A stretch of DNA of 64,000 nt. Origin: Photobacterium indicum. Its GTDB lineage: Bacteria > Pseudomonadota > Gammaproteobacteria > Enterobacterales > Vibrionaceae. The translations under genes and the position numbers were made by a program. Of this stretch, positions 26,418-35,685 are shown one piece after another. The DNA is taken from assembly GCF_003026215.1 (NCBI RefSeq), contig NZ_PYOC01000016.1, forward strand, positions 1 to 64,000, written 5' to 3'. Below the pieces are notes generated by a model. The model was not told the origin of the DNA, did no database searches, and was given only the letters and a program-made list of their open reading frames with translations. Position 1 is the stretch's first letter. Every line of letters begins with the position of its first letter.

Positions 26418-26433
26418 TGTTACATTGATCACG
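26418..26433. promoter_or_regulatory. Second, weaker CRP-like site upstream of cyaA
   Basis: TGTTA-CATTGA-TCACG matches the CRP consensus at 8 of 10 half-site positions and has flanking A and T tracts (AAAAG and TTTTC). It lies about 90 bases ahead of the cyaA start. CRP represses cyaA in E. coli, and this site could serve the same feedback. Confidence 0.45.
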
Positions 26434-26518
26434 TTTTCGCTTCTGTGTCGAACGAAAATCACGCTAATAGTGACAAGATTTGAGCCGCTTTCACGCTGGC
26501 AGCTCTTGGAAGAGTAAT

Positions 26519-29092
26519 TTGCATAACTATATCCAGATGCTAAAAAATAGATTAGACGGACATAATCAGCTGCGCATTGAACGTGCACGAGCAGCGATGA
26601 ATGTTCAATCTGAACAGGTTTTTGACCTGTTATCTATATTGCTTCACTATAATCATCCAGCGGTACCAGGATACCTTGAGCAAAAGGTACCATTTGGTAT
26701 TGCTAACTTTGCCGTTTCTGCGTTTCAGCAGCAATTTATTGATGATTGTGGTTTGGGCACGCAAAGCCTTATCCCTACCACACAAATAGATGATTCAGAA
26801 TGCTCAATCACTGGCTTATACGCCATGGGCAGTACGTCATCTATTGGTCAAAGTTTAACAAGTGATCTTGATATTTGGGTCTGCATTCGCACGACACTTT
26901 CAGCTAGCTGCCGTGAAATATTAGACGCTAAATGTTCACTAGTTTCTGAATGGGCAATGAGCCAAGGCGTAGAAGCTAATTTCTTCCTGATTGATGAAAA
27001 TCGTTTTCGCGATAACTTTTCCGAAAAAATGACCGGTGAAAACTGTGGTTCAAGCCAGCATTTATTGTTACTTGATGAGTTTTATCGTTCAGCTGTTTGC
27101 CTTGCTGGTCAGCCTTTGTTGTGGTTTATGGTGCCACCAGAGATGGAAGAGTGTTACGACGAATACATCGAGTATTTAGACTCAGCTGGGTATATTCGTC
27201 GTGATGAGTGGATTGATTTTGGTGGGCTGACGCGCATTCCTGCTGAAGAGTATTTTGGTTCTAGTTTATGGCAGCTTTATAAAAGTATCGATTCACCGTA
27301 CAAATCGGTCTTAAAAGCCATTTTGCTGGAAGCCTATTCTTGGGAATATCCGCATACTCAATTATTGAGCGTTGATGGTAAACGTCGTTTCTTCTCAGAA
27401 GATCGTACAGATTTCTGTATGGATGCGTATTACCTGATGCTAGAAAAAGTTACTCGTTACCTTGAACGTATTAACGATCATCGCCGTTTAGACTTGGTGC
27501 GTCGCTGTTTTTACTTGAAGACCCATGAAAAACTCACGCGAGAGCCTTCTTCTGGCTCGGTGCCTTGGCGTCGAAAGGTGCTTCAGCAGCTCACGACTGA
27601 TTGGCATTGGTCACAAGAGGTATTGGAAGAGTTAGATAACCGTCGTGATTGGAAAGTCGGACAAGTAAAGCGTGCGCATAATGAATTACTTGATGCCTTG
27701 ATGCTCAGCTATCGAAACTTGATTCGTTTTGCTCGTCGCAACAATATTACTTCGGCAATTAGCCCTGAAGATATCAGTATCTTAGCGCGTAAATTATATG
27801 CTGCTTTTGAGGTGCTACCCGGTAAGGTAACCTTACTTAATCCACAGATTTCACCTGATCTACATGAGCCTGATCTCACGTTGATTCAGGTGCCTGCTGG
27901 TCGTACGAATACTGCAGGGTGGTATTTGTATAAACAGCCGCTCGATCCGTTTGCGATTTTAGGGCAACCATCGTTAGAGCATAACCGTTATCTCAGTAAG
28001 CTGGTGGCATGGTCATATTTTAATGGCTTGCTAACAGAGTCGACCTGTTTACACAGTGTGGCGAACGGGACGGATATGGACATTGATAAGCTGTATCAGC
28101 TTGTGAGTGACATTCGAAATACCTTCCCAATTCGTCGTCCAAATCCTGGGTTACAGGCGCTATCTAGCCCATGTGAAATTCGTCAGTTAGGGTTATTCAT
28201 TAATTTGGAAAATGACCCAACGACAGAGCTGAAAAATCGTTCAGTTCGTTTTGATTTTAAAAATACCGATATTTTCAGTTACGGCACAGAGCAGAGATGC
28301 TTAGTGGGTAGTGTTGATTTGGTCTATCGTAATTCGTGGAATGAAGTGCGTACACTGAATTTCAGTGGTGAAAACTCGATGTTAGATGCATTGAAAACCG
28401 TATTGGGGAAAATGCACCAAGATGCTATTCCACCAGAATCGGTTGATGTGTTCTGTTATAGCAAGCATATGCGCGGTTTAATTCGCAACTTGGTTTATCA
28501 GTTGGTCGCTGAGTGCATCGAAATGCGTTTAAAGCCGATAGAACAAGAAAAACGCCGTCGCTTTAAAGCGATTTGTATTGGTGATCAAACTCATGGGCTG
28601 TTTTTTGAACGCCGTGGTGTATCAGTGCAGAAATTGGAAAACTCGGTTGATTTTTATAGCTGTATTTCGACCAATAAGCTAACAGGCACGCCCAATGTTG
28701 TTATGGGTAAAATGGATGAACCGCATCCGCCTGAAATTGTTGATGCGTATGCGAGTGAAGGTTTAATCCAATTTTTCTTTGAAGATTGCGAAGACGGTTA
28801 CAATATTTATATTCTTGATGAGACTAATCGTATCGAGATGTATCGTCAGTGCAGTGGTGATAAAGATGAAATGGTGCATGGGGTAAATCGCTTTTACACC
28901 TCATCGCAAGATCGCTTTAGCTATAGTGCGAATTTTATTAATTTTAATTTGCCACAATTTTACGAGATTGTGCATACCGATAATGGCGAGTTAAGAGTCA
29001 TGCCATTCAAAAGCGGACAACAAGCATCGCGAAGCCCTACAGGTGTTAACCCGAAAGCTTCAAATATATCTCTATTATCACGTCAGTCTTGA
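26519..29092 (+). CDS. cyaA: Class I adenylate cyclase
   Basis: CyaA makes cyclic AMP, the ligand of CRP, under control of the glucose phosphotransferase system. The N-terminal catalytic half has the nucleotidyltransferase motif GSTSSIGQSLTSDLDIWV, followed by FFLIDENRFRDN and LLLDEFYRSAV. The C-terminal half is the regulatory domain. I set the start at the TTG 26519 (857 residues), which gives LHNYIQMLKNRLDGHNQLR, matching the recalled E. coli protein, which also starts with TTG. GGAAGAG lies at 26508-26514. It is divergent from hemC. Confidence 0.95.
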   Translation: MHNYIQMLKNRLDGHNQLRIERARAAMNVQSEQVFDLLSILLHYNHPAVPGYLEQKVPFGIANFAVSAFQQQFIDDCGLGTQSLIPTTQIDDSECSITGLYAMGSTSSIGQSLTSDLDIWVCIRTTLSASCREILDAKCSLVSEWAMSQGVEANFFLIDENRFRDNFSEKMTGENCGSSQHLLLLDEFYRSAVCLAGQPLLWFMVPPEMEECYDEYIEYLDSAGYIRRDEWIDFGGLTRIPAEEYFGSSLWQLYKSIDSPYKSVLKAILLEAYSWEYPHTQLLSVDGKRRFFSEDRTDFCMDAYYLMLEKVTRYLERINDHRRLDLVRRCFYLKTHEKLTREPSSGSVPWRRKVLQQLTTDWHWSQEVLEELDNRRDWKVGQVKRAHNELLDALMLSYRNLIRFARRNNITSAISPEDISILARKLYAAFEVLPGKVTLLNPQISPDLHEPDLTLIQVPAGRTNTAGWYLYKQPLDPFAILGQPSLEHNRYLSKLVAWSYFNGLLTESTCLHSVANGTDMDIDKLYQLVSDIRNTFPIRRPNPGLQALSSPCEIRQLGLFINLENDPTTELKNRSVRFDFKNTDIFSYGTEQRCLVGSVDLVYRNSWNEVRTLNFSGENSMLDALKTVLGKMHQDAIPPESVDVFCYSKHMRGLIRNLVYQLVAECIEMRLKPIEQEKRRRFKAICIGDQTHGLFFERRGVSVQKLENSVDFYSCISTNKLTGTPNVVMGKMDEPHPPEIVDAYASEGLIQFFFEDCEDGYNIYILDETNRIEMYRQCSGDKDEMVHGVNRFYTSSQDRFSYSANFINFNLPQFYEIVHTDNGELRVMPFKSGQQASRSPTGVNPKASNISLLSRQS

Positions 29093-29129
29093 GTTTTGCC
29101 TGTAGTTAGTTGAAATAATAAGTTTTTAT

Positions 29130-29159
29130 AAAAAAGCCTTCAGTGATGAAGGCTTTTTT
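29130..29159. terminator. Bidirectional terminator between cyaA and cyaY
   Basis: The stem AAAAAGCCTTC / GAAGGCTTTTT is flanked by A- and T-runs and stops both converging transcripts. Confidence 0.9.
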
Positions 29160-29177
29160 TATCGGAGAAATTGTTGA

Positions 29178-29492
29178 TTATGACCAATCAACAGCCTCGC
29201 CTGCGTGAACAGAGCACTCACGTTTAACGAGAGCAAAGAACTCTTCGCCACTGCGAGTACAGCGCCATTCCCCGTTATTGTATTTGAAGTGATACCCACC
29301 CGATTTAGATGCCAACCACAGTTCGTGCAGTGGTTCTTGGCGGTTAATTACTATCTGGCTGCGGTTCTCAAATTCCAGTGTAAGTACATTCCCTGTCGTC
29401 TCAGATTCGATATCTGCACCTGATTCGTCGATGCCTTCTTCGATGATCATCAGCGCATGATCGACCAACTTATGAAATTCAGTATCATTCAT
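29178..29492 (-). CDS. cyaY: Iron donor protein CyaY (bacterial frataxin)
   Basis: CyaY binds iron and regulates the IscS cysteine desulfurase in iron-sulfur cluster assembly. The start at 29492 gives MNDTEFHKLVDHALMIIEEGIDES (104 residues), the acidic first helix that binds iron. LTLEFENRSQIVINRQEPLHELWLA and GGYHFKYNNGEW are conserved sheet strands. The frame stays open 22 codons upstream without family similarity, so that part is excluded. It is divergent from lptM, as in E. coli. Confidence 0.94.
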   Translation of the reverse strand: MNDTEFHKLVDHALMIIEEGIDESGADIESETTGNVLTLEFENRSQIVINRQEPLHELWLASKSGGYHFKYNNGEWRCTRSGEEFFALVKRECSVHAGEAVDWS

Positions 29493-29570
29493 CACATTGT
29501 GTCCTATTGCTTTTCCTATTCTTGGTGCGATTATAGAGGGCATTGAAATGATAATCACTGGCTTTCAAAA

Positions 29571-29747
29571 ATGCATAAAGGTTTATTAGTAAGTTTAGTT
29601 GTGAGTGTTTTAGCCTTAACTGGCTGTGGGCAAAGCGGTGGGCTGTATATGCCTGAAGATACGTCACAGCAAAAAGAGCAACAACAGACACAAACACAGC
29701 AAGAATCTCAGCAGCAACAATCGCAAGAGCAGCAAGTGCAATTGTAA
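29571..29747 (+). CDS. lptM: LPS translocon maturation chaperone LptM (YifL-like lipoprotein)
   Basis: This 58-residue gene encodes a small lipoprotein. A hydrophobic signal ends in the lipobox LTGC (Cys19), followed by GQSGGLYMPED, which matches the conserved GCGxxGxLYxP start of YifL/LptM. LptM helps disulfide maturation of the LptD/LptE translocon. Its position between cyaY and lysA-dapF is the same as that of E. coli yifL. The remainder after residue 30 is unusual: about half of the residues are Gln, with Thr, Ser and Glu, and it is probably disordered. Confidence 0.88.
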   Translation: MHKGLLVSLVVSVLALTGCGQSGGLYMPEDTSQQKEQQQTQTQQESQQQQSQEQQVQL

Positions 29748-29797
29748 TTATGGCTCATTGATAAAATAACAACGCGACCAGACAGGGAAGAAACAAC

Positions 29798-31048
29798 TTG
29801 GATTACTTTAATTATCAACCGAACGGCCAATTGTGGGCTGAAGATATCGCATTAACCGAGCTTGCTGAGCGCTATGGTACGCCATTATATGTGTATTCAC
29901 GTGCCACGCTTGAGCGTCACTGGAATGCATTCGACCAAGCGGTAACGGATCATCCTCATCTGATTTGCTACGCAGTAAAAGCGAACTCGAATATTGGTGT
30001 GCTGAACGTATTAGCACGGTTAGGTTCTGGTTTCGATATTGTCTCTCAAGGTGAACTTGAGCGTGTGATTACCGCGGGTGGTGATCCTGCAAAAGTGGTG
30101 TTCTCTGGGGTGGGCAAAACCGCAGTAGAAATGAAACGTGCGTTAGAGTTGGGTATTAAGTGTTTTAATGTTGAGTCTGAACCTGAGCTTGAACGCTTGA
30201 ATCAAGTGGCAAGTGAGCTGGGAGTTATTGCACCGATTTCATTGCGTATTAACCCTGATGTTGATGCGCAAACACACCCTTACATCTCTACGGGCTTGCG
30301 TGATAATAAATTCGGTATCTTCTTTGAGCGTGCGGCTGAAGTCTACCGATTGGCACATAGCCTACCTAACTTGAACGTAGTGGGTATGGATTGTCATATT
30401 GGTTCTCAGTTAACTAATATCGACCCATTCATTGATGCGACAGATCGCCTATTGGCCTTGATCGATACCTTGAAAGCAGAAGGTATTGTAATTAAGCACC
30501 TTGATGTTGGTGGTGGCTTAGGCGTTACATACAATGAAGAGCAACCGCCGTTGCCGTCTGAGTATGCCTCTGCTTTGCTAGCACGTTTAAGTGAGCATTC
30601 TGAGCTGGAGTTGATCTTTGAGCCGGGTCGCGCCATTGCAGCGAATGCCGGTGTATTATTGACCCGCGTAGAATTTTTAAAGCACACCGATTACAAGAAC
30701 TTCGCGATTGTCGATGCGGCAATGAATGACTTGATTCGCCCGACCTTGTACCAAGCATGGCAAAATATTGTGCCAGTGGTACCACGTGAAGGTGAAGCCA
30801 AAACGTATGATTTGGTTGGCCCGATCTGTGAAACCGGTGATTTCATTGGCAAAGATCGCGAACTATGTCTTGCCCCTGGTGACTTACTCGCGGTGCGTTC
30901 AGCGGGTGCTTACGGTTTTGTTATGTCGTCTAACTACAATACTCGTACTCGTGCGGCAGAGATCATGGTCGATGGTAATACCGCTCATGTGGTACGTGAA
31001 CGTGAAAAGCTTGCAGAACTATGGCAATCTGAACATCTATTGCCGTAA
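29798..31048 (+). CDS. lysA: Diaminopimelate decarboxylase
   Basis: LysA converts meso-diaminopimelate to lysine with pyridoxal phosphate. Lys61 in YAVKANSN forms the Schiff base. Other conserved segments are GLDxGGG-like VGGGLGV (phosphate binding), HIGSQL, EPGRAIAANAG and the substrate-binding GPICETGD. The 416-residue protein begins at a TTG (MDYFNYQPNGQLWAED), preceded by AGGGAAG. It is followed 36 bases later by dapF, whose product supplies its substrate. Confidence 0.95.
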   Translation: MDYFNYQPNGQLWAEDIALTELAERYGTPLYVYSRATLERHWNAFDQAVTDHPHLICYAVKANSNIGVLNVLARLGSGFDIVSQGELERVITAGGDPAKVVFSGVGKTAVEMKRALELGIKCFNVESEPELERLNQVASELGVIAPISLRINPDVDAQTHPYISTGLRDNKFGIFFERAAEVYRLAHSLPNLNVVGMDCHIGSQLTNIDPFIDATDRLLALIDTLKAEGIVIKHLDVGGGLGVTYNEEQPPLPSEYASALLARLSEHSELELIFEPGRAIAANAGVLLTRVEFLKHTDYKNFAIVDAAMNDLIRPTLYQAWQNIVPVVPREGEAKTYDLVGPICETGDFIGKDRELCLAPGDLLAVRSAGAYGFVMSSNYNTRTRAAEIMVDGNTAHVVREREKLAELWQSEHLLP

Positions 31049-31084
31049 CCGTTGTACTTATGAATCATAACGAGAAGGAACATC

Positions 31085-31915
31085 ATGCAGATTAATTTTT
31101 CCAAAATGCATGGGCTGGGAAATGACTTCATGGTGGTGGATTGTGTCACGCAGAATGTATTTTTTTCGCCTGATGCAATAAGGCGCTTAGCTGATCGTCA
31201 CCGTGGCATTGGGTTTGACCAGCTATTGGTGGTTGAGCCACCTTATGATCCTGAAACTGATTTCCATTATCGTATTTTTAACGCTGATGGCAGTGAAGTT
31301 GAACAGTGTGGCAACGGTGCCCGTTGTTTTGCCCGCTTTGTTTGGATGAAAGGATTAACCAATAAATATCAAGTGGCGGTAAGTACCAAAGCCGGCAAGA
31401 TGTTATTGAAGTTAGAAAATGATAATCAGGTAACTGTCAATATGGGCGTGCCTGAGTTTGAACCAAGTAAGATCCCTTTTCGCGCTAAGCAGACAGAAAA
31501 AACCTACATCATGCGTGTGGGTGAGCGCACTATGTTTTGTGGTGTAGTGAGTATGGGGAATCCGCACTGTGTTACCGTGGTTGATGACTTAGATCTCACT
31601 GACGTTGATACTCTAGGGCCATTGATGGAATCTCATGAGCGCTTCCCTGAGCGTGTTAATGCCGGTTTCATGCAAGTGGTATCGCGCAATGAGGTTAAAT
31701 TACGGGTATACGAACGCGGAGCGGGTGAAACGCAGGCTTGTGGTAGTGGCGCTTGTGCTGCCGTTGCAGTGGGTTACCTTCAAGGTTTACTGGATGAAAA
31801 TGTCAAAGTTAGTTTACCAGGTGGCGATTTACACATTAGCTGGGCTGGTGAAGGCAAATCACTGTATATGACTGGGCCAGTGGCACATGTTTTTGATGGA
31901 CAAATAGTATTATGA
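31085..31915 (+). CDS. dapF: Diaminopimelate epimerase
   Basis: DapF interconverts LL- and meso-diaminopimelate for lysine and peptidoglycan synthesis. The catalytic cysteine pair is visible as QCGNGARC (Cys75) and ACGSGACAA. The protein starts MQINFSKMHGLGNDF and has the normal length of 276 residues. Its stop overlaps the next start (ATGA), so it is coupled to the DUF484 gene. An AGAAGGA ribosome-binding site precedes it. Confidence 0.96.
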   Translation: MQINFSKMHGLGNDFMVVDCVTQNVFFSPDAIRRLADRHRGIGFDQLLVVEPPYDPETDFHYRIFNADGSEVEQCGNGARCFARFVWMKGLTNKYQVAVSTKAGKMLLKLENDNQVTVNMGVPEFEPSKIPFRAKQTEKTYIMRVGERTMFCGVVSMGNPHCVTVVDDLDLTDVDTLGPLMESHERFPERVNAGFMQVVSRNEVKLRVYERGAGETQACGSGACAAVAVGYLQGLLDENVKVSLPGGDLHISWAGEGKSLYMTGPVAHVFDGQIVL

Positions 31916-32613
31916 CCGATGCCTCACTACAGGATGATGCAGCGCTACTTCCCGATGCGCCATTGGATGATAAAAAGGTGGCGGAATATTTACTTAGCCA
32001 CCCTGATTTCTTTGGTAGTAACTCTGAATTGCTGACGCACTTACGTATTCCTCACTCTGAACGTGGTGCGGTCTCGTTGGTCGAGATACAACTTGAACGG
32101 TTACGTAACCGTGTACAAGAACTTGAAGGGAATATTGGGAATCTAGTTTCTTTGGCTGCGAAAAATAGCGAGCTATTTTCGGTTTTTTCACTGGCACAGC
32201 AAAAACTGTTTCAAACCCATAATATTTACCAAGCGTTAATTGTATTGGATGATCTAAGCACTCAGCTTGGGTTGGAATTCAGTTTACGTTTGTTTGATAG
32301 CCTTGATGAGCAATTATTCTTAGAACGTCGATTATTTGATAACTTCCGTAAATCACGTTTAGTGGCTCGCTCAGTCTATTTAGGGCGGTTACGTAAAGCG
32401 GAAGCTGAGTTGTTATTTGAGCAACCACCACAGTTAGGATCGTTTGTGGTGTTGCCGTTAGGTGTCGATCGTCTGATTGGGTCGCTTAGCTTTTCAAGCC
32501 CTGATGGCGGTCATTTCCAGCCTGAAATGGATACCATGTTTGTTGAACAATTGGCGTCAGTATTAACCCGTTTGATTCATCACTGGGAATACAGCCGAGA
32601 GGTTATCGATTGA
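31912..32613 (+). CDS. yigA: DUF484 family protein (YigA-like)
   Basis: A cytosolic protein of unknown function, 233 residues, always encoded between dapF and xerC in enterobacteria and vibrios. The N-terminus carries VAEYLLSHPDFFGSNSELLTHLRIPH, typical of DUF484, then a coiled-coil segment (about 60-85, ERLRNRVQELEGNIGNL) and a GAF-like domain. Overlaps of four bases on both sides show tight coupling with dapF and xerC. Confidence 0.88.
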   Translation: MTDASLQDDAALLPDAPLDDKKVAEYLLSHPDFFGSNSELLTHLRIPHSERGAVSLVEIQLERLRNRVQELEGNIGNLVSLAAKNSELFSVFSLAQQKLFQTHNIYQALIVLDDLSTQLGLEFSLRLFDSLDEQLFLERRLFDNFRKSRLVARSVYLGRLRKAEAELLFEQPPQLGSFVVLPLGVDRLIGSLSFSSPDGGHFQPEMDTMFVEQLASVLTRLIHHWEYSREVID

Positions 32614-33524
32614 GTAGCTTACCAACCGCTTTAGAAAAACCTCTTCAATGTTTCTACGAATATATTCGTAGCGAGCGTGAATTGAGTTTACATACTCAGC
32701 AGAATTATAAGCGCCAACTCTCTACAATCGCAGAGCAGCTTGTGTCGTTTGAAGTAACCGATTGGACCATGGTTGATGCTGGCTGGGTACGTCAAATTGC
32801 CAGTAAAGGTATGCGTGATGGGCTGAAAGCGAGCAGTATTTCGATGCGACTATCAGCCTTGCGCAGCTTTTTTGACTTTTTAGTACAGCAAGACATATTG
32901 AAAGCCAACCCTGCTAAAGGGGTGGCAGCACCACGCAAAGCGCGACCATTACCTAAAAATATTGATGTTGATGAAATGGATCAGCTGCTTAGCGTGAATG
33001 AAGATGACCCACTATCTATTCGTGATCGTGCCATGATGGAATTGATGTACGGTGCAGGGTTACGTTTAGCTGAGCTGGTTAGCTTGAATGTGCGTGATAT
33101 TAGCTTGAGTAAAGGAGATATCCGTGTCATCGGTAAAGGGGACAAAGAACGCATTGTGCCTTTTGCTGGGCTCGCTCGTGAGTGGGTTGCTAACTGGTTA
33201 AAAGTGCGTGGGTCATTGGCTTCTGGTGATGAGCCGGGTTTGTTTGTGTCGAAATTAGGCACGCGTATCTCGACACGAAACGTGCAGAAAAGAATGGCAG
33301 AGTGGGGGCAGAAACAAGCTGTTTCAAGCCACATCAATCCACACAAATTACGCCATAGTTTTGCGACCCATATGCTGGAATCCAGCGGTGATTTGCGTGC
33401 GGTGCAAGAATTGCTTGGCCATGCAAATTTATCAACCACGCAAATTTATACCCACCTAGACTTTCAGCATCTGGCTAAAGTGTACGATGAGGCACATCCT
33501 CGAGCCAAGCGTGGTCGTCGCTAG
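32610..33524 (+). CDS. xerC: Tyrosine recombinase XerC
   Basis: XerC acts with XerD at dif to resolve chromosome dimers. The 304-residue protein has the N-terminal SAM-like core-binding domain and the C-terminal catalytic domain with Arg in GAGLRLAELV, the Lys strand in VIGKGDKERIVPF, HKLRHSFATHML, LLGHANLSTTQIYTHL with the catalytic Tyr. The start is a TTG overlapping the DUF484 stop (TTGA). No dif site was recognised in this window. Confidence 0.95.
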   Translation: MSSLPTALEKPLQCFYEYIRSERELSLHTQQNYKRQLSTIAEQLVSFEVTDWTMVDAGWVRQIASKGMRDGLKASSISMRLSALRSFFDFLVQQDILKANPAKGVAAPRKARPLPKNIDVDEMDQLLSVNEDDPLSIRDRAMMELMYGAGLRLAELVSLNVRDISLSKGDIRVIGKGDKERIVPFAGLAREWVANWLKVRGSLASGDEPGLFVSKLGTRISTRNVQKRMAEWGQKQAVSSHINPHKLRHSFATHMLESSGDLRAVQELLGHANLSTTQIYTHLDFQHLAKVYDEAHPRAKRGRR

Positions 33525-33640
33525 CCTCTAGCACTGAGCGTGCGTATTTAATATAACGCATAGATAACGTGTAGTTCCCCCACCTTGATTACAGGGCAGT
33601 TGTGTTCTGCCCTTATCGTTTTAGTTTTTTGAGGAAGCAG

Positions 33641-34360
33641 ATGCAGTTTTATCGAAACCTTCAGCCGATCAAAGCCCTGACGTTTGATTTAGACGATACG
33701 CTTTATGATAATCGTCCGGTTATCGTGCGCGCAGAACAAGCTATGTATGATTGGTTGGCAGAGTATCACCCTTGTAGCTACACCCTTACCAGGCAAGATT
33801 GGATGGGCTTAAAGCAACATATTGCCATGGCAGATCCAATGCTTAAACACGATGTGACTTTGTGGCGTTACGAGCTGATAAAGATTGGTTTAATGCAATT
33901 GGGCTATCGTCTGGCTGATGCTGAAAAAGCCGCTCACCATGGGCTCGAGGTGGTACTTGCTGTACGAAATAACGTCAATGTACCAGCAGAAACGCATAGG
34001 GTACTGAGTGAACTTGCTCAACGCGTGCCTTTATTGGCGATAACGAATGGCAATGTTGATGCGGATAAAATAGGGCTAGGGCAATACTTTTCACGGGTAT
34101 TAGTGGCAGGCCGTGATGGTTTAGCGAAACCTGCACCAGATTTGTTTGCTCAAGCTGCGGCATTACTTGGGCTACCCGCTGAGTACATTTTACATGTCGG
34201 CGATCATCTAGTGACCGATGTTGGTGGGGCGAAAAAGAATGGTTTTCAGGCGTGCTGGTATAACGATCAATTGCGTCAATTGCATTCTGAACCAAGAAGC
34301 CGATTACTCCCTGATATCGAAATCTCTCAGTTAGCGCCTTTGCTTACTCTCGTGTCTTGA
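33641..34360 (+). CDS. yigB: HAD-superfamily phosphatase YigB
   Basis: YigB is a HAD hydrolase that dephosphorylates the 5-amino-6-ribitylamino-uracil phosphate intermediate of riboflavin synthesis, and FMN. Motifs: FDLDDTLYDN (catalytic aspartates, residues about 12-21), ITNGN, the lysine in GLAKPAPDLF, and HVGDHLVTDVGGA. The start at 33641 (MQFYRNL, 239 residues) has GAGGA at 33631. An upstream in-frame start is not supported. It closes the lysA-dapF-DUF484-xerC-yigB series, 116 bases after xerC. Confidence 0.92.
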   Translation: MQFYRNLQPIKALTFDLDDTLYDNRPVIVRAEQAMYDWLAEYHPCSYTLTRQDWMGLKQHIAMADPMLKHDVTLWRYELIKIGLMQLGYRLADAEKAAHHGLEVVLAVRNNVNVPAETHRVLSELAQRVPLLAITNGNVDADKIGLGQYFSRVLVAGRDGLAKPAPDLFAQAAALLGLPAEYILHVGDHLVTDVGGAKKNGFQACWYNDQLRQLHSEPRSRLLPDIEISQLAPLLTLVS

Positions 34361-34395
34361 TGTAGAAATGTCGACAGGGTTAATACCAATCAAGT

Positions 34396-34426
34396 AACCA
34401 AAAGGCGACTATTGTTCGCCTTTTAT
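34396..34426. terminator. Terminator after yigB
   Basis: The stem AAAAGGCGA / TCGCCTTTT with a 7-base loop is extended by AACC / GGTT. A and T tracts on both sides suit it for both yigB (+) and the hvf-like operon (-). Confidence 0.8.
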
Positions 34427-34450
34427 GGTTTTAGCGATAGAACAATATGG

Positions 34451-34912
34451 CTATTTAATTAAGCTGCGTTTAGGTTGCTCGCTACTGATTAGGCGATCAA
34501 GTGAAAATAGCCCAGCGCCCCAAAAGATATTCACTAAAATCATCATTCCCCATAACTGGTGGTCATAAAAGCCTTTTTCCCACAGCAGCGGATAAGAGGC
34601 AACGGCGACGATATTAAAGATAAATAAGATTAATGCCATTGGGCGAGTAAATAAACCAAGCGCTAAAAATACCGGTAAAATAAGCTCTGCTGCAGTACCG
34701 GAATAAGCCGCTAGTTGCCATGGAATAACTGGTACCTGATACTCATATTCGAATAAATACAGTGTGCTGTCCCAGCTTGAAAACTTCACCATGCCTGATT
34801 TAAAGAAGACCCAAGCCACCCATAAACGTGTAAATAACAATAAAAATGGTGTTAATAGCTCAGCGATTTTTTGACCGATATTATCGATACTTCGAATGAA
34901 ATTCAGCATCAT
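34451..34912 (-). CDS. DoxX-family membrane protein, last gene of the MNIO cluster
   Basis: This 153-residue protein has four predicted membrane helices (about 15-35, 60-85, 88-108, 115-140) and the DoxX features FLLLFTRLWVAWVFFKSGMVKF and ELILPVFLALGLFTRP. DoxX proteins are regularly encoded with DUF692/DUF2063 pairs (HvfD in Haemophilus). The role is unclear, perhaps in membrane redox chemistry or precursor handling. It overlaps the preceding gene by four bases. Confidence 0.85.
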   Translation of the reverse strand: MMLNFIRSIDNIGQKIAELLTPFLLLFTRLWVAWVFFKSGMVKFSSWDSTLYLFEYEYQVPVIPWQLAAYSGTAAELILPVFLALGLFTRPMALILFIFNIVAVASYPLLWEKGFYDHQLWGMMILVNIFWGAGLFSLDRLISSEQPKRSLIK

Positions 34913-35685
34913 TTATTTCCCTTTGGTTGACAGTGAACATCTGAAAAAATGTGTTGCTGTACTAATTCACTGAGCATTGCGAGCATGGTGTCATCAGCCT
35001 TATCCAGCGTTTTCTGTTGTTGGCTTAAGGTAACCAGTGCGGTAGCGGCACTATTCGTATTCATTACCAAAATCTGTTTAGCACGGTGCTGGATGATGGC
35101 TGACTCAGGTTGATTAATATCGAATTCTTCGAAGTTGTTATTCGTCACCATTTGCCACAAGGTGACCACGGCGTAAGACGAATCAAAGCATAAGGTGAGA
35201 TGTGGAACTTCAAATTGTAGCGATGAGAAATCGCTCTCTGCTAACCCTTGTAGTTTGTGGAGTGGAAACAATGAATCGATCGCAGGCTGGTGATTAGCGC
35301 GATCAACGCACCATTCTAACGCTGCTAAATCAGCAAGGTATGGAACGGCTTGATGCAATTCGGTAGTCTGGGTAATTGCGTCATCCAATCCTGCACCATA
35401 ATGGCTTACGTCCCCTTGTTCGAGAGGGTGAGACAAGACATATTGGCGCGCTAATTGGCTAAAGCATTCATCGCCTACGACGGCTTTGATTGCGGGGTAA
35501 GTCGCTTCTAAAATTTCAGATAAACTAATAATAAAGTTATTACGGTAGATCTGAATTAACTGCTCTGCAGGAAATTGCCCCCGAACAATTTGATTTGTCA
35601 CATCACTTTCTTGATAGTGAAGTGCATCAGAAAATGCTTTTTGCAGATCATGCAGAGAGCGGCTAGGTGGTTGTGATTTGTCCAT
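34909..35685 (-). CDS. DUF2063 partner protein of the MNIO maturase (HvfC/BufC-like)
   Basis: This 258-residue protein begins with the DUF2063 domain: LHDLQKAFSDALH, then QIYRNNFIISLSEILEATYPAIKAVVGDECFSQLARQYVLSHP, the hallmark of the family. In characterised systems this protein binds the precursor peptide and delivers it to the DUF692 enzyme. It overlaps the maturase gene by 23 bases, so the two are made together. The C-terminal half is less conserved and has no motif I recognise. Confidence 0.88.
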   Translation of the reverse strand: MDKSQPPSRSLHDLQKAFSDALHYQESDVTNQIVRGQFPAEQLIQIYRNNFIISLSEILEATYPAIKAVVGDECFSQLARQYVLSHPLEQGDVSHYGAGLDDAITQTTELHQAVPYLADLAALEWCVDRANHQPAIDSLFPLHKLQGLAESDFSSLQFEVPHLTLCFDSSYAVVTLWQMVTNNNFEEFDINQPESAIIQHRAKQILVMNTNSAATALVTLSQQQKTLDKADDTMLAMLSELVQQHIFSDVHCQPKGNK

